A stretch of DNA of 64,000 nt from Pinguiococcus pyrenoidosus (taxonomy: Eukaryota; Sar; Pinguiophyceae; Pinguiochrysidales; Pinguiochrysidaceae). A program made the position numbers and the translations under genes. The stretch is from assembly GCA_019677205.1 (NCBI GenBank), contig JAAMXY010004159.1, positions 78,962 to 142,961 on the forward strand. Reading direction: 5' to 3'. A model generated the notes under the pieces. That model was not told where the DNA came from and did no database searches. It saw only the letters and a list, made by a program, of their open reading frames with translations. Within the stretch, counting starts at the first letter, position 1, and each line of letters opens with the position of its first letter. Of the stretch, positions 1 through 11,495 are shown one piece after another.

Positions 1-168
1 TCCTCGCTCGTTGCGGACTCGACGAGGTCCCTCGAGCGGGGATAGCACAACACACACACCCACCAGCAGCACACAGGACTCGGCAACACTCGGCATACTG
101 CGCTTCAAGTCTTGACGACCCCCAAAAATAAACACTACCAACGCAAAAATTGGCGGCTAAATAGCCTG

Positions 169-226
169 CGCCACTGCGCCACTGCGCCTGCCGCGCCACC
201 GCGCCACCGCGCCACCGCGCCACCGC
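169..226. repeat. CGCCAC-type short tandem repeat
   Basis: A run of near-identical GCGCCACC/GCGCCACT units lies just beyond the 3' end of the MAP kinase gene. Bases 1-276 hold no other feature I can support. Confidence 0.7.
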
Positions 227-276
227 AAAAGCAGAAGCAGAAGGCGGCCTTGCCGGCTTGCACTGAGGACGGACCC

Positions 277-1726
277 TCAGGGAGCGGGCTGTGCGCCGAC
301 CGGCGCTGCCTCCTCGCTTCTCCTGTAGGACTTGAGCTCCTCCCAGATACACCTCTTCAGCTCCTCCCTGGTCATGGCCGCGGCGCGATATTCCATGTCG
401 ATGTCGACCTTCTCTTCGGCCACGATCTCCCGTTGCCCATTCCTCATCGGCGTCAGAAACGGGTGGGTCAGGGCCTCGTCCACCTTGCAGCGCTTCGCCG
501 GATTGAACATGAGCATGCTCTCCAAGAGATCCAGCGCGGCGGCGTCCGCTCCCGGAAACATGGTTTTGAAGTCCCGCCCGTCGACGTGCCGCATGGACGA
601 GAGGTACTGCTGGACTTCCGACATGCTGCTGATGTCCTCCTCGGAGGGCGTTCCGATGACGTCGAAGATCACATGCAGCTGATCCACGCGCTCTCCGTAG
701 TTGCTGGGCGCCACGTCCGCGGACAGAGGGAAGCAGCTCTTGCCGGGGAAGAGCGGCTCCCGGTCGTCGAAGTTGGGAACGGACGCCTGCTGCATGGACA
801 GCAGCTCGGCGAAGATGCAGCCCACGGCCCAGACATCCACCGCGGCCGTGTAGTCCTGCAGCAAGATGAGCTCCGGGGCACGGTACCAGCGGGTGACCAC
901 GTGCTTGGTCAGCTGTCGCTTGAGCTTCGGCTGCCGGCGGATCGCCGAGACGTCGGTGGCACTCGAATCCGACTGCCGCGTGCCCACTTCCAGCAGCTGG
1001 CGCGCGGCGTCTTCGACGCTGAAGGCATCCGAGTGGGACCCCTCCGCACGATCGCCGATGAGGGGCACTCCCGTCTTCGGGTGCTCTCGATCGTGCACGC
1101 CGGCCACCTTCTCGCCATCATCGTCGACGGACGAGTTCAACGTGCGCTCGCTGGTGACCACGCGGGCCAAGCCGAAGTCGCAGATCTTCAGGGTGCAGTC
1201 CTCGTTGAGGAGGATATTGGCGGGCTTCATGTCCCGGTGGATGACGTCCGCGGAGTGGATGAACTTCAGACCCACGAGGATCTGATATAGAAACGTGCGG
1301 ATGTGCTCCGTGCTCAGGTACTGCGGGCTCATGATGAGCTTCTGCAGATCCGTGTCGACGAACTCGAACACCAGGTACAGGTCCTTGAACTCCTCGTAGT
1401 CGCTATCGAAGACCACATCCAGGAGGCTGATGACTTCCTCCTTCGGAGCCAGGTGGCGCAGGATATACATCTCGCGATAGATCCGCTTGGTGTCGACGAA
1501 CTGGTCGAACACCCCGACCACGCGCTTGATGGCGACCTTGCGGTTCTGCTCTTGGTCCCAAGCTTCGGCCACCTCTCCATAGCTGCCGCGGCCCAGGAGA
1601 CGCTTCACTTCATACCTGGATTTTTGGTTTGGCGGAATATGACAGGTGCGGAAGGTTAGCTGAGGCTTGCCACTCGTTTTGGAAGATATTGTGCTCCTTC
1701 GCCTCTCTCTCTCGCGCCTTCCCTCC

Positions 1727-1757
<31 letters not shown>

Positions 1758-2178
1758 CCACGCACTCACTTTCTGAACATGACTCTGGAGATAGGACCAT
1801 CTTAAAGCAGATTCGTTGCTCCACAAGCTTTTCCCACAGACGCATAGCACTGCATCGCTAAAGCGCCGGCGCCGACCAGTCTGCTTCTCTTGGAGCTTCC
1901 CGTCCGCCCCTATCTTGCACACGCCAGGTGTCGTCCGCGCACTGCCTTCTACCGTCCGCAGACTGGGGGCAGATCTTCCCGACATGGGCCACAGCAACGC
2001 ACCGTTGGCCCACGTGCCAGTCTGAGAAGTCGAAGGGACTGTGGGACTGATGTCTGGCCTTCGCAGGTTTGGGCTCCTCGGAGTCCGTCGCTTCCTTCTC
2101 TGCCTCCGCGCTCTTTTGGTCACTGTCCCACGACACCGATTTCCGGCGGATCTTCTGGGGACGCTCTTCCGAAGACAT
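277..2178 (-). CDS. Atypical MAP kinase-like Ser/Thr kinase (TKH activation motif)
   Basis: Predicted exons are 2178-2003 and 1615-277, giving 504 aa. The 387-nt intron (donor GTGCGT, acceptor TCCAG) joins WHVGQR to YEVKRLLGRGSYGEV in phase and replaces an otherwise implausible Arg/Glu-rich N-terminus read from the intron. Visible features are the Gly-rich loop (GRGSYG), VAIKR, the catalytic loop IHRDMKPANILL, DFGLAR (residues 205-210), TRWYRAPEL (MAPK/CMGC P+1 loop), DVWAVGCIFAEL and a C-terminal lobe. In typical MAPKs, TxY lies 15-25 residues after DFG. Here the segment is about 90 residues long, Ser/Asp-rich, and ends in T295-K-H. The family is MAPK-like CMGC by motif. Dual phosphorylation at TxY cannot occur as written. 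Substrates are unknown. The start is the first ATG in the first exon frame; no ATG lies further upstream before a stop. Confidence 0.85.
1702..1769. repeat. CT/GA microsatellite in MAP kinase intron
   Basis: CT-dinucleotide tracts lie inside the predicted intron. If wrongly translated they produce an Arg/Glu repeat. Confidence 0.8.
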
Positions 2179-4009
2179 CGTTCTTGAGGCGCCCGAGTTG
2201 TGGCGCCCCAAGAAGCATGTGGAGGGTGCAAGGTATCTTTCGCGTTCATTTGATTGTAGGACTACTTTTTACAAAGATCTTAGGGAAAATGAAATACTAT
2301 TTTATAAATTTTATATACAAAACTCGATTTATTTTTACATATGATGAGGAGATGAAGGATGCGGGGATCTCATTCTCATGCAACCCAGCTTCACAAAGTT
2401 ACGTCCTTGACTGTGTTCGCAGGACACACGCATCTGCTGGAGCATGGAAGGTTTCAAACGCTCATGGAAAAATCACAGATTTTCTAGTTTTATTATGGCG
2501 ATTGTGGACAACAGAAATTTCAAAATTCCCCAATCCACTGTTTCGAGCCATATCGATGCTGTTCATGAACGTTCATATCATGCGTGAAGTTGCGCAGCGC
2601 CGCTGAATGAAAAAAAAAAGGGACGGAGTGCATAACTTAGCTAAGGGGCTGGGGAAAAGCAAGCAGCCGAGCAACAGCAACCAGGCAGCCATGTCACAAG
2701 CCACGATAGCTACGTCTCGAAGGTCTCGGCGTCGTTGCTCCGATGTAAAAGCAAGATCTAAGCTGATGTCCGTCGCTCAATCATGCAACCATTTCCACAC
2801 ACTACTAAAACCCTTTGCTTGCTTTCTGACGAGTCTCGCCCGCTTGCCTTTAGGCAGCACGCAATGTAAGGCAGCTCCAAATGGGCTGTCACCACCCTGC
2901 CTTAAATAGGGACATCCACTGTACAGGATCCCGACGACAAAAGACTGACCGAAAGACCTGTCCCTGGTCCGGGGCGAAACCAACGCGCATCGAGTTCTGC
3001 CAAGTTCTACGGAGCTTCTTTGATCCGGGCGGTGTTCTAGCCGGTTGGCAGCAAGCGACAGGATACGTCGGCGTGCCAAGCCTAATCCCGGTTCGACAAG
3101 GAACTTCTGGGAAGCGGGCCAATCAAGCGCGACGATTCCGGCCTGTGTCAACTTGGTGCTCGTTCTTCTCGTAGCGCCGGATGCCGCTCCGGTGGCTTAC
3201 GTCCTACTGCTGCCAATGGGATCGAAGTCGTTCGGGAAAGGCCAAGGGAGAGCCGCCAGGGGAGAAACCGAGGGGTCAGTAGGGCCCGAGCTTGCGGCGG
3301 AGCTGGGAAGAGGAGTTTCACGGATCTATGAATCTTAAAGTGAACAAAGTGTAAAATACGATCCTTGCGCACTGAAGAAGTACATAGCTCGTCCCAACTT
3401 CGGTGCAACTTTGCAGCCAGAGAAAACATCGGGTCTTCCCCCTCGTGGTTTTCCTTCTTGTACCTCTCGCGTTCGGCAGTTCAAAAGTTGCACATCGCGG
3501 TGATTGGCAGAGGTACCCGCGTTTTCTGACGCTTTTCCAATGATACTTCGGCTCTGTCGACTCATCGACATGCAAGCGAGTACGCATTTCCTCGAAGGCC
3601 ACAGCGGGATCGTCTTCCACGCCGTAACAATAGAGGAAAGGATGCCAGGTGCAAGTCGAAGTGCACACCACGTACCACGGAGGTTGATTGCTGTAGCAGT
3701 GATCGGGTCGGACGATACCCAATCGTTCTCCCGAGCGCGTGGCCTATTCTTCTTTCCTACCCCCGCCATAAGCAATTCGTTTCCGAATTCGGCTTCTTTG
3801 AATCCTCCTCGCGAGCCGAACTTGCAGCCCCCGGCATCGGTTAAGAGCGTGCCGCTCGTCGCTCGCAGCGGAGCAAGCCTCGCTCGCACCTGCCGAGGCC
3901 AGCCGCGTTTCGGCTCCAAGCAACACCGCGGCGGCCTTTGGTGCACGGGGTGTGGCTCGGACTTTGACTTGGCGTGATTCCGGCGCGCTCAAGGGCAGGT
4001 GCCGGTGCC
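2179..4009. other. Intergenic region without a recognisable gene
   Basis: About 1.8 kb between divergently transcribed genes. It includes an AT-rich patch near 2,280-2,345. Several open frames exist, but none shows a family motif or consistent splice pattern. Confidence 0.5.
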
Positions 4010-5538
4010 ATGGACATTAGCAATTTTTTGGGCCATGATGGCAGGTCGGAGTGCTCGCTTTCGACGATGCCCCGTCTCGGTGTGGGCAGCTCCAAGCCGC
4101 GGAACAAGAGGAAAGTGCTGCAGAAGACGATGCGGCGCCGCATCAACGGAGAGACCAAGGCGCTGGTGAAGCACGCACAGCGCGCCAAGACAGCTCGGGG
4201 AGACTTCACCGTCGACGACGACTGGACGGCGGCAGAAGAGCTGCGCTTCGCAGATCGCTATGTGGAGGCCATCAGCTTCGCGTACTTGGGCTTCAAGGTT
4301 CTCATCTTGAGCGTCGTGCTGTTCTTGAGTTGCCTGCCGCTGGCGGTTTGGGCGCAGGTGCACGCCAAGTCCCTACACCATGCGTTGGAGAAGGTGGACT
4401 GGAAGGTGTACAGCTCTCTGGTGTGCAAAGTGGGTGCATACGTGGTCATCGCGCCGCTGCTGCTGCCGCTGCTCATGTCATACAGCTTGGACGTGGTGTG
4501 CTACTACGTGTTCTCCGTGCCGTACGCTCTCGGTAGCGAGAGCGGCCTCGCCAGATACCGCGAGTCGAGCGAACTGCTCAAGGCCTTCCGAGGAGGCCCG
4601 ATGTTCCGCCTCGGCGACTTCTTCGTATGCCTGGCCAGCCACGCGAAGCGCCGCGACGCCCGCTCCGTGGCTACCAGCTTGACTGCCATGATCCTCTTCG
4701 TGCCGTGGCTCAAGTACTTCGTGAACTGCAACCCCTTCATCTACCCGCTCAAGGAGCTCTTCCGCCAGAACATGTCTGCAAGCCTCCAGGACGTGGGGGT
4801 CAAGGCGGTCACGCACAGTCTGCGGCGCTTCCTGTCCGAGCCGACGCCGGAGCCGGCGCTGGTGCACGCGTTCTCCGAGATGCTGCCGTTCTTCCCCTTT
4901 CCCAAGAGCAAGCGGCGCTGGGCCATGGGCATCCAAAGCGTCGGCGGCGTCAGCCTGCTCTCGCATGTCACGCACGCGGACGCGCGCGTGCAAGGCTCTC
5001 AGGAGCAGTTCGTCCTGTCGCGGTCGGCTGAGCGACCCATCTACCGAGGTACGCTTGCGGCAGCATCAACCTCGTCCTGCGTACCAGACATGAGCAGCTG
5101 ACGATTGCGTCTCCAGTGGTGATGTGGTACGACAATCCGTTCCACTGGTTCACGGGTTGGGCCGAGGTGTCCGTGACGAACGGCTATCCATCCCAACTGG
5201 ACAAGCGCTTCGGAGTGGAATGTCCCGTCTGGCTCGTCACGTCGCAGTCGCCGGCCAGTGTGAGCGCCACGGGGAAATCGTACCGGCCTGGCGTGCTGAA
5301 GGAGTACTTCGAGACGCTCATGCCCATCCTCGTGGACGAGGTGAGGATCGTGACCCGCGGAGCGGAGATCGCCAAGCAGATGAAGAAGGAGGCCGCATCG
5401 AAGAGCGTCCGCGTGACTTGCGCCGCCGACGAAGAAGGCGCTCTGGAGGAGAAGAGCTATGCTGTAAACGAAGCGTATTTTGGAGGCGAAGCTGGGGCCG
5501 ATGACGAGGAAGCGAGTCATGACGGTACGGAGGTTTAG
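4010..5538 (+). CDS. Multi-pass membrane protein, unrecognised family
   Basis: Predicted exons are 4010-5048 and 5117-5538 (68-nt intron, donor GTACGC, acceptor CTCCAG), giving 486 aa. The start is the first ATG in frame. The N-terminus is soluble and basic. Hydrophobic segments lie near residues 90-118, 135-175 and 225-250, followed by a large soluble C-terminal region with aromatic motifs such as WYDNPFHWFTGW and an acidic end. I do not recognise the family. No transporter signature or catalytic motif is visible. It stands alone on its strand, with the next gene about 370 bp downstream. Confidence 0.75.
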
Positions 5539-5873
5539 ATGTCGACGCCGATTTCGAGTCCCGTGTCGAACTGCGTCGCCCGAGGTCGATGTTTCGCTGC
5601 AGCTCACGTATGGAGAGACCCGTCCCGGAGGCCATCGCGGGAAGCGCCTTCGAAGCGAGTCGTTGAAGAGATTGAGAAGCTTCGAGAACGCTGACTACGT
5701 TGAGAGCCTTGGGGGCCTGAGGGCTGAATCCGAGGCCACTTCGCTGCAGTCATCCTTGGAGGTATTGCCTGACAGGAGTACCAATATTTATTGAAGTCTT
5801 TCGTTTGAAATTATCATCAGATAAAGTGATAAATTAGTTTAAAATTACTTTCTAAAGTTCCTGGCAACCCTTG

Positions 5874-5881
5874 TTCCCGCC
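5874..5881 (+). promoter_or_regulatory. E2F-like element
   Basis: GTTCCCGCCAAAA lies about 23 bp before the ATG at 5904 and directly after an AT-rich stretch (about 5,790-5,865). It belongs to a set of similar elements in this window. Confidence 0.4.
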
Positions 5882-5903
5882 AAAAAAAGGCGCCACAAGT
5901 GCC

Positions 5904-7614
5904 ATGAGAGTGTTACCAGACGCCGCTTCCAAGCCGCCGCATTCCTATAGCTATGAGGGAGAGGTCAGCACCGCCAAGGTGCCGCCGCTGAGCAAGTGGG
6001 AGCTGCTGGAGCGCTTCTCTGAGCCGGCCCCCAAGCGACAGAAGATCGCAGAGGTGAAATCTTCGCGTTGTCGGACGTCTTCGACGCTCTTTCTCACGTC
6101 TTCTCCAGCAAAGTAGACACGGACAAGCTGTGGCGCGGGTCCAGAGGGTAAGTCATAGCGTTTTCCAAAGGATTTCCAGCATTTCTCACGAGATTCCGCA
6201 GGTTTTGGGAGAGTTCAGCCGTCTCGCCAACATGATTACGCTGGTTCAGACGCCAGTGGAGGCCGGGAAGCCGCACGAGACCTTCATGACGGTCTCCAGT
6301 ACCAACATTATACCGTCGTCAGCGGGAAAAAGCGGCGGCTCAGGCGTCGAAGCGCCGGATTCGGACTTCTCATCAACATTCCTGGCTAGAAGTAGGCAGG
6401 CGTCGCTGCAGAAGGCGTCCGAAGCGGTGAAAACGGTGAGGCTCGCAGATGGGAGGCTGAAAGAAGTAGAGTGCGTGGCTGATTCCAGGTCAACAGTTTG
6501 CCAGGAAGAGCCGGAAAGCGCTGGAGAAGAGCCGCAAGCACTTCAAAGTCATCCAGGAGCTGCAGCTCCACGCGGTGGTGCGGGTGCACCCCAACAGTGC
6601 GCGAGATGGCACCACCCCTTTCCAGGTGGCCTTGGCGGAGAAGCCAGAAGCAGAGGGAGAGGAGGAGAAGAAGGAAAGCGACAAGGAGAAGGAAACCAAG
6701 GCGGAAGCGGATGCCGGCAGCAAACGGGAAGCGTCGCGGATCCCCAACCCAGCGTACGAGTTTCGAGATCTTGTCCTGTCCCGCACGGGGCAGCTGCGGT
6801 TGGCAGATCCGCGCAAGAGCAGGCGGAGATCGGCGCTTCTTGTGTGCGTCAGAGCCGTGGAGCGCACGGGACAGTTTGCCTGGCGATCGGGCTGCACGGG
6901 CAGATCGCTCTATGCGGACGAGGAGCGCCGCCCAGCACAGATGCAAAGCGAGGCGATCATGCAGGTGAATCGTATCGACATGGGCGGTCAGAAGAATAGC
7001 CAGGACGGCCCTCATCCTCACCACCTTGTTCTGAAGGAGCTGTTGGCAGATGCGCAATCGTGGGAGATCGAAGAGGCCTTCGGAAGCCTTCGACAACACC
7101 TCGGCAAAGCGAAGGTGTGGGGATTGCCGGCGAGGGAGGCGAAAGCGGAAGGGCTTGGGATGCCCATTTCCGTGCAAGACATCTCCGAAACAAGCGTCAC
7201 GTTCCTTTTGCAGTCGGGAGAGGTGACGCACCATTCCCTTGGCGCTTCCTTCTTCGTCAGCTGCGAAGCATCCTGATTCGTGACTCTTGGTTGCATCAGG
7301 TCATTTCTCTCTCGCTGATTCATGACAGTGATGACGCGGGAGGCTCCGAGGAAGCGAAGGAAAGCTCCGGAGATGTCGCCCCGCCGACGTGCTCCAAGCA
7401 GCTGAATCTGCTGTGCCGCTCGGCCGTCTTCACCCTCCGCTTGAGCAGCTCTGCAGGTACGACAAGCAGGGTGGTGCTGCTGCTCTTTGAGCGTGATGGT
7501 GGTGCTAAGGTGGCAATGTCTCCTATGTCTTGTGCAGATCTGAGCGCGGAGGAAATGCTGCGGAACTTCGTATCTCATGTGCAGAGGAGATTAGCATCCG
7601 TCATCTTTGATTAA
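5904..7614 (+). CDS. Six-exon gene, possible Mediator subunit 17-like protein
   Basis: The phase-consistent exons are 5904-6053, 6109-6147, 6202-6435, 6497-7222, 7261-7456 and 7538-7614, giving 473 aa. Introns are short (38-81 nt). The order of elements loosely resembles MED17: a Pro-rich N-terminus, then a helix rich in Lys and hydrophobics (near RKHFKVIQELQLHAVV), an acidic Glu/Lys linker, a second helix (LKELLADAQSWEIEEAF) and a beta-type segment (VISLSLIHDSDD). No diagnostic motif clinches the assignment. If correct, it would be a Mediator head subunit linking activators to RNA polymerase II. An in-frame 48-nt stretch at about 6964-7011 could be a further intron. The stop lies 22 bp from the stop of the convergent TEX10 gene. 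Confidence 0.6.
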
Positions 7615-7636
7615 TCTCTGGCTTCTTCGCTGTGAA

Positions 7637-10600
7637 CTAGTTGGAATCGTGTTCTCTCCTCTCTCTCATTGCTCGCAGCGTGAGGTTGATCTGGCTAAGT
7701 AGATTCTCTTCTTCGACGCCCTGTGCTCCCGCGCAGTTGTCGCCCTGTCGAATGGTCTCCTCAAGGGACGAGAGAGCCCTCGAAGCTCTGGCTACCTGAC
7801 CCGGGTCTAGCAGGATCTCCATTGGGATGGACGGACCCGAGTCACAGTAGAGCTCAAGTCTGTGATAGACGCGTGCGAAGAACCGGCAGAGGCGAGCACA
7901 CATCTCCTTCCCAGCGCCGCCAGCACTGTCTACCCCTTGGTCGCATCGTATCCGGTCCGGCAGCTTCTTCGCCACGTCCTCGAAGACCGCGGCATTCCCA
8001 AGCATCAGGAGACGCCATGGTCGCTCCCACTCCTCTTGGGCTTCTGCCATCGACAGGGACTGACGCTTTGCCGGGAAGCGATCCTGGCCGGCCTCGCGCA
8101 GGACAAGTTCCGAAACATCCACAACCTGGTGATCTTCAACACGAGGAGCAGCCTCGGCGACTTGGCCTCGGCTGTCCGTCAGGTCCGTGGTGGTCATCAC
8201 GCTTCCAGGATCATTCGGAGTTTCGCGACTGCGGAGGAATGGACCCAGCCTTGTCGTGGCGTGGACAAGGAGGAATGCCAGGGCGCGTGACCCCCGTACA
8301 TCACATGCTGTGTCTGCCATATTCGCGAGAGCTGTCAGAAGAAATGGCGATGGCGTGGCTTCGCGGATGGTCCGCTGCATCCCAACCATGGATCGACAAA
8401 TGTCGTCCACATATGCGTCCCCAGCGCACACATCTTGAATTGTGGCGACACCCTTGGCGGTGCCACCATCAGCACCGCACGGGTGCTTGCCTGACTCAGC
8501 GGAGCGCACCGCAAGCACGGCATCGAGCAACTGCTTTCCGTGCTGATCGCTTGCCTTCGGCGAAAGCCGCTTCTGCTGCACAGTAAACAGGACATTCCTC
8601 CGAAGGGATTCCACCACGCCTTGAGCGTGCTCGAAGAGCTCGTAGCTTGACGTCGCATGCTGTTCGCCATCTTCTGAAGCAACGTCGGTGTCCTCTGCAA
8701 TGCCGAACGGGGTGATTGCGCGAAGCAAGGTGCTCGCAAAGGCCTCGTCTATGGAACCACAGAGATCGATCACCGCCACACAGAGCATTGCGGATCTCCG
8801 GGGCATGATTGAAAAGGCGCTCAGCTTCACCAGATCGTCCTTCTGTGAGAGCCTATTCTCATCTGGTTGCGCGCGGCCGAGGCGAAGGTGGACTCGCTTC
8901 ACCGTCAGGGAAATGGTCCGGTCAAAGAGCGGTTCCAGCATCTTTGCTAGGGAAGATGCGACTTCAGCCAGCACGGATTGGTCTCCCGCCCTGGCCTTCT
9001 TCCCACCTCCGAAAGTACGCGCGAAGGCATGGAGGAACCCAAGGATGCTTTCCGAATGCCTTAGGCGATCCCGCGCGGCGACCCAGTCGCTGGGCTTGGC
9101 TTCATGCGGCCGCGGCTCCAGAGCGCCTTCGCGCGTGCGCGCATCTTCTGGTGCCGCTGCAGAGGGATACGTACAAGAAGAACAGGTTCTCGCCCGCGCG
9201 GCGCACCAGGCCAGAAGGATCCTTGGCAAGTGCGGAATCGCGCCAGCGTACAACTCTGTGCTCGACTGCGGCATCGAAACCGTCCGTCTCGGGAGTTCCA
9301 AGCGCAGCTTGCGGGAAGCGACACTACAAAACTGAGTGGAGAGCCTCTCCGCTAAGGAGGTGACCGCCATCTCGGAGCTTGACAGCTCTCCAAGCAACCG
9401 CAGGTAGGTTCCGATGAGCTCCTCGCGAAGCCCGGCGGCGGGAGCGCTCGTTTCCGACGCGAAGAGCCGGTCGTTGCCGGACACAACGTCAAAGATCTCC
9501 AGGAGCCGATCTCGCAGGAAATCCGGTATCTTGACTCGTGCGCCCCTGCCCAGGGGATCCCTGACGAGAAGATCCACGACATCCGCAGTGTAGCGGGCCA
9601 CCTCAGCCTTGGCTCGTTCGGTATCGCCGTTCTCTTCCTCGGCATCCAATGCCTCGTTGACGAGGTACGTGAGAACCAGCTGCGCGATGGAGATATTCGT
9701 TTTGATGAGAGAAGCGCCGGAGGCGTCACGGAGTGAAAGCAGATCGAGGCCTCCGTGCGGGAAGCCGTCCATCGCCGTGCCAATGCTGCTCCACGTCTCT
9801 CCGTCATACTTCGCCCCTGCCTTTGCCTTGCGCAGGCCACTCTTCAGCACCAGCGACTCTCGTATCGCATCTACACAGTCACAGACCAGGTCCTCCATCG
9901 ACGAAGCGGAGGCTTCCGTCTTGGTCGATTTGCCGGGCTTGCTCGACTTGCGCGCCATCTCCGTGGAGGAGGCCTCGGGCTGCCAAAGGTGCACCATCTC
10001 GTCCAGAAGGGCGCGCAGCTCCGCCATGATCGCCCCCAAGGTGCTTGGCAACTGGTCCCGAGCGGACTCTGCGGCCTTCTCCGCAGCTTCCCTCGAGCTG
10101 AGGGCTTGCCTCCGACCGTCGCCTTCCAGGCTCCCCAGTTGTTCGGCCCGGTCAAGAGGCCGGAAGAAAGGCGTCCGGCGTCGTCGGTGTTCCCATGCGA
10201 CCCCCGCTGCGATGGAACTCGGGCGGTTCCTGCCTTGCAGCAGCTTCAAGAGCACCCGCAATGCGTCAACCCGGACTTGCTCGATCGAACTCGTCGTAGA
10301 GCCACGCTTCACTTCCGAGAAGAGGTCCGATCGGCGCATCTCCGTGCGCAGCAGCACCGGAAACTCGACCAGGAGCCTCTGCCAGCGCTGAGGCTGCCTG
10401 AAAGGACCGGGGCAATGCCTCAGCATCGTTGAGAGTGCATGCAGTCCGTCGCGCTGCATGCCTTTGTCTACATGAGTCATCGCCGACGACACAAAAGCCA
10501 CGAAAAGATCCGAGAAGGGCTCCAGGCTCTCGGGCCGCAGCCTCGGCAGCACACCGTCCAGCACCGCAGAGACGCGTCGCCTCACCGTGCCCTCCGAGTC

Positions 10601-11298
10601 CAAAAGCAGCCCGAAGATCCCCTCAAGAACCCTGGAGAGCTGCTCGTGCAGCAGGCTCGGGTTCCGATTCAACATCTCCTCCAAGTCTGCCAGGACCGCG
10701 AGGCGAACGTTGGCAGCATGGTGCTTCAGCTGGCCCAGAAGCTCCTGCCAAGGGGGAAAGCAATCAGCAGCGTCAGCCGTCCCTTCCACAAAGACTCTCG
10801 ACTACGACGACAGCGAAAGTCCGCATGCGCTGTCCCAAGAAAGGAAGAGGCGCTCAATCGCAACCAAAGGCTTCCTTTGCGCCTGCTTATTTTTCTTCTG
10901 GCGCAGCCCCACTTTCAATTTCTTAGACCCACAAACAAAGGATGCATAGACATGCAGCCGACATCAAGGGTTTCTAGGGAAAAGAGCCTCCAAACTCTCA
11001 GCAAAACCTACCTGGAGAGGAACTCCTCGGCGGCTCAGTCCTGGATGCTGCCGCTTTGCGGTCCCCAGATCGTCATAGGCGGCTCTCAGGAGCGTATCCT
11101 GGCTCTGCACTTTGAGCCGCTTGGATCGGAAGCTGGTGTCGGTGGTGTTTTGCGACTTTTTCAGCCGCTTGCCGACCTGAACTCCGGCGCAAACGACAGA
11201 GACGAGGCGTGTGGCGCTGAGTTTCTCCATGAAATCCCCTCATCTCTTCACTAAACTCTTTCGCTCACCTTAAACTTCCGCCGCTTAAAGTCTGACAT
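7637..11298 (-). CDS. TEX10/IPI1-like ribosome-biogenesis protein
   Basis: Predicted exons are 11298-11269, 11176-11012 and 10744-7637, giving 1,100 aa. The first two joins create MSDFKRRKFK-VGKRLKKSQ and NTTDTSFRSKRLKV, the conserved N-terminal signature of TEX10/IPI1. Exon 3 continues with ELLGQLKHHAANVRLAVLADLEEML and AMTHVDKGMQRDGL, the Ipi1 N-terminal HEAT-like domain. The rest is helical and fits an elongated repeat protein. The family acts in the Rix1/PELP1-TEX10-WDR18 complex that matures the 60S subunit in the nucleolus. No ATG precedes exon 3 in its own frame, which supports the upstream exons. It shares a roughly 200-bp divergent promoter with the ankyrin gene. Confidence 0.85.
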
Positions 11299-11455
11299 GG
11301 CCTCCGCACCCACTGACTCTATCCGCCGCCGCCTCAGTCTGGAAGGAACGCCCAAGTTGCCCAAGTTAAACGAGACGGCGAAGCGCCCCGGCGCGCTCCG
11401 GAGCTGCTGGTTCCGTCTGTCCCGCGCGAAGGCAAATCTCTCTGTGAACGCGAAG

Positions 11456-11477
11456 TTTCGCGCCTTTTTTCGCGCGC
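11456..11477 (+). promoter_or_regulatory. Paired E2F-like elements
   Basis: TTTCGCGCC is followed at once by TTTTTTCGCGCGC, 19-40 bp before the ATG at 11496. Both contain the E2F-type core TTTSSCGC. Confidence 0.45.
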
Positions 11478-11495
11478 TTGGGCAATTCAAACAGC

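Noticed and set aside
1645-1845. Arg/Glu-repeat N-terminus of the MAP kinase
   Set aside because: It is translated intron sequence. Splicing to the upstream exon gives a normal MAPK start in phase.
3045-3338. Short open frame in the 2.2-4.0 kb gap
   Set aside because: No motif, no splice support and overlapping frames on both strands.
6056-6147. Alternative frame EIFALSDVFDALSHVF in the Mediator-like gene
   Set aside because: Looks coding, but it cannot be joined in phase to the flanking exons, whereas the 6109-6147 exon can.
10745-10789. GTG start for TEX10 at 10789
   Set aside because: An in-frame upstream stop and lack of ATG, plus two upstream exons that encode the conserved TEX10 N-terminus, show it is intron.
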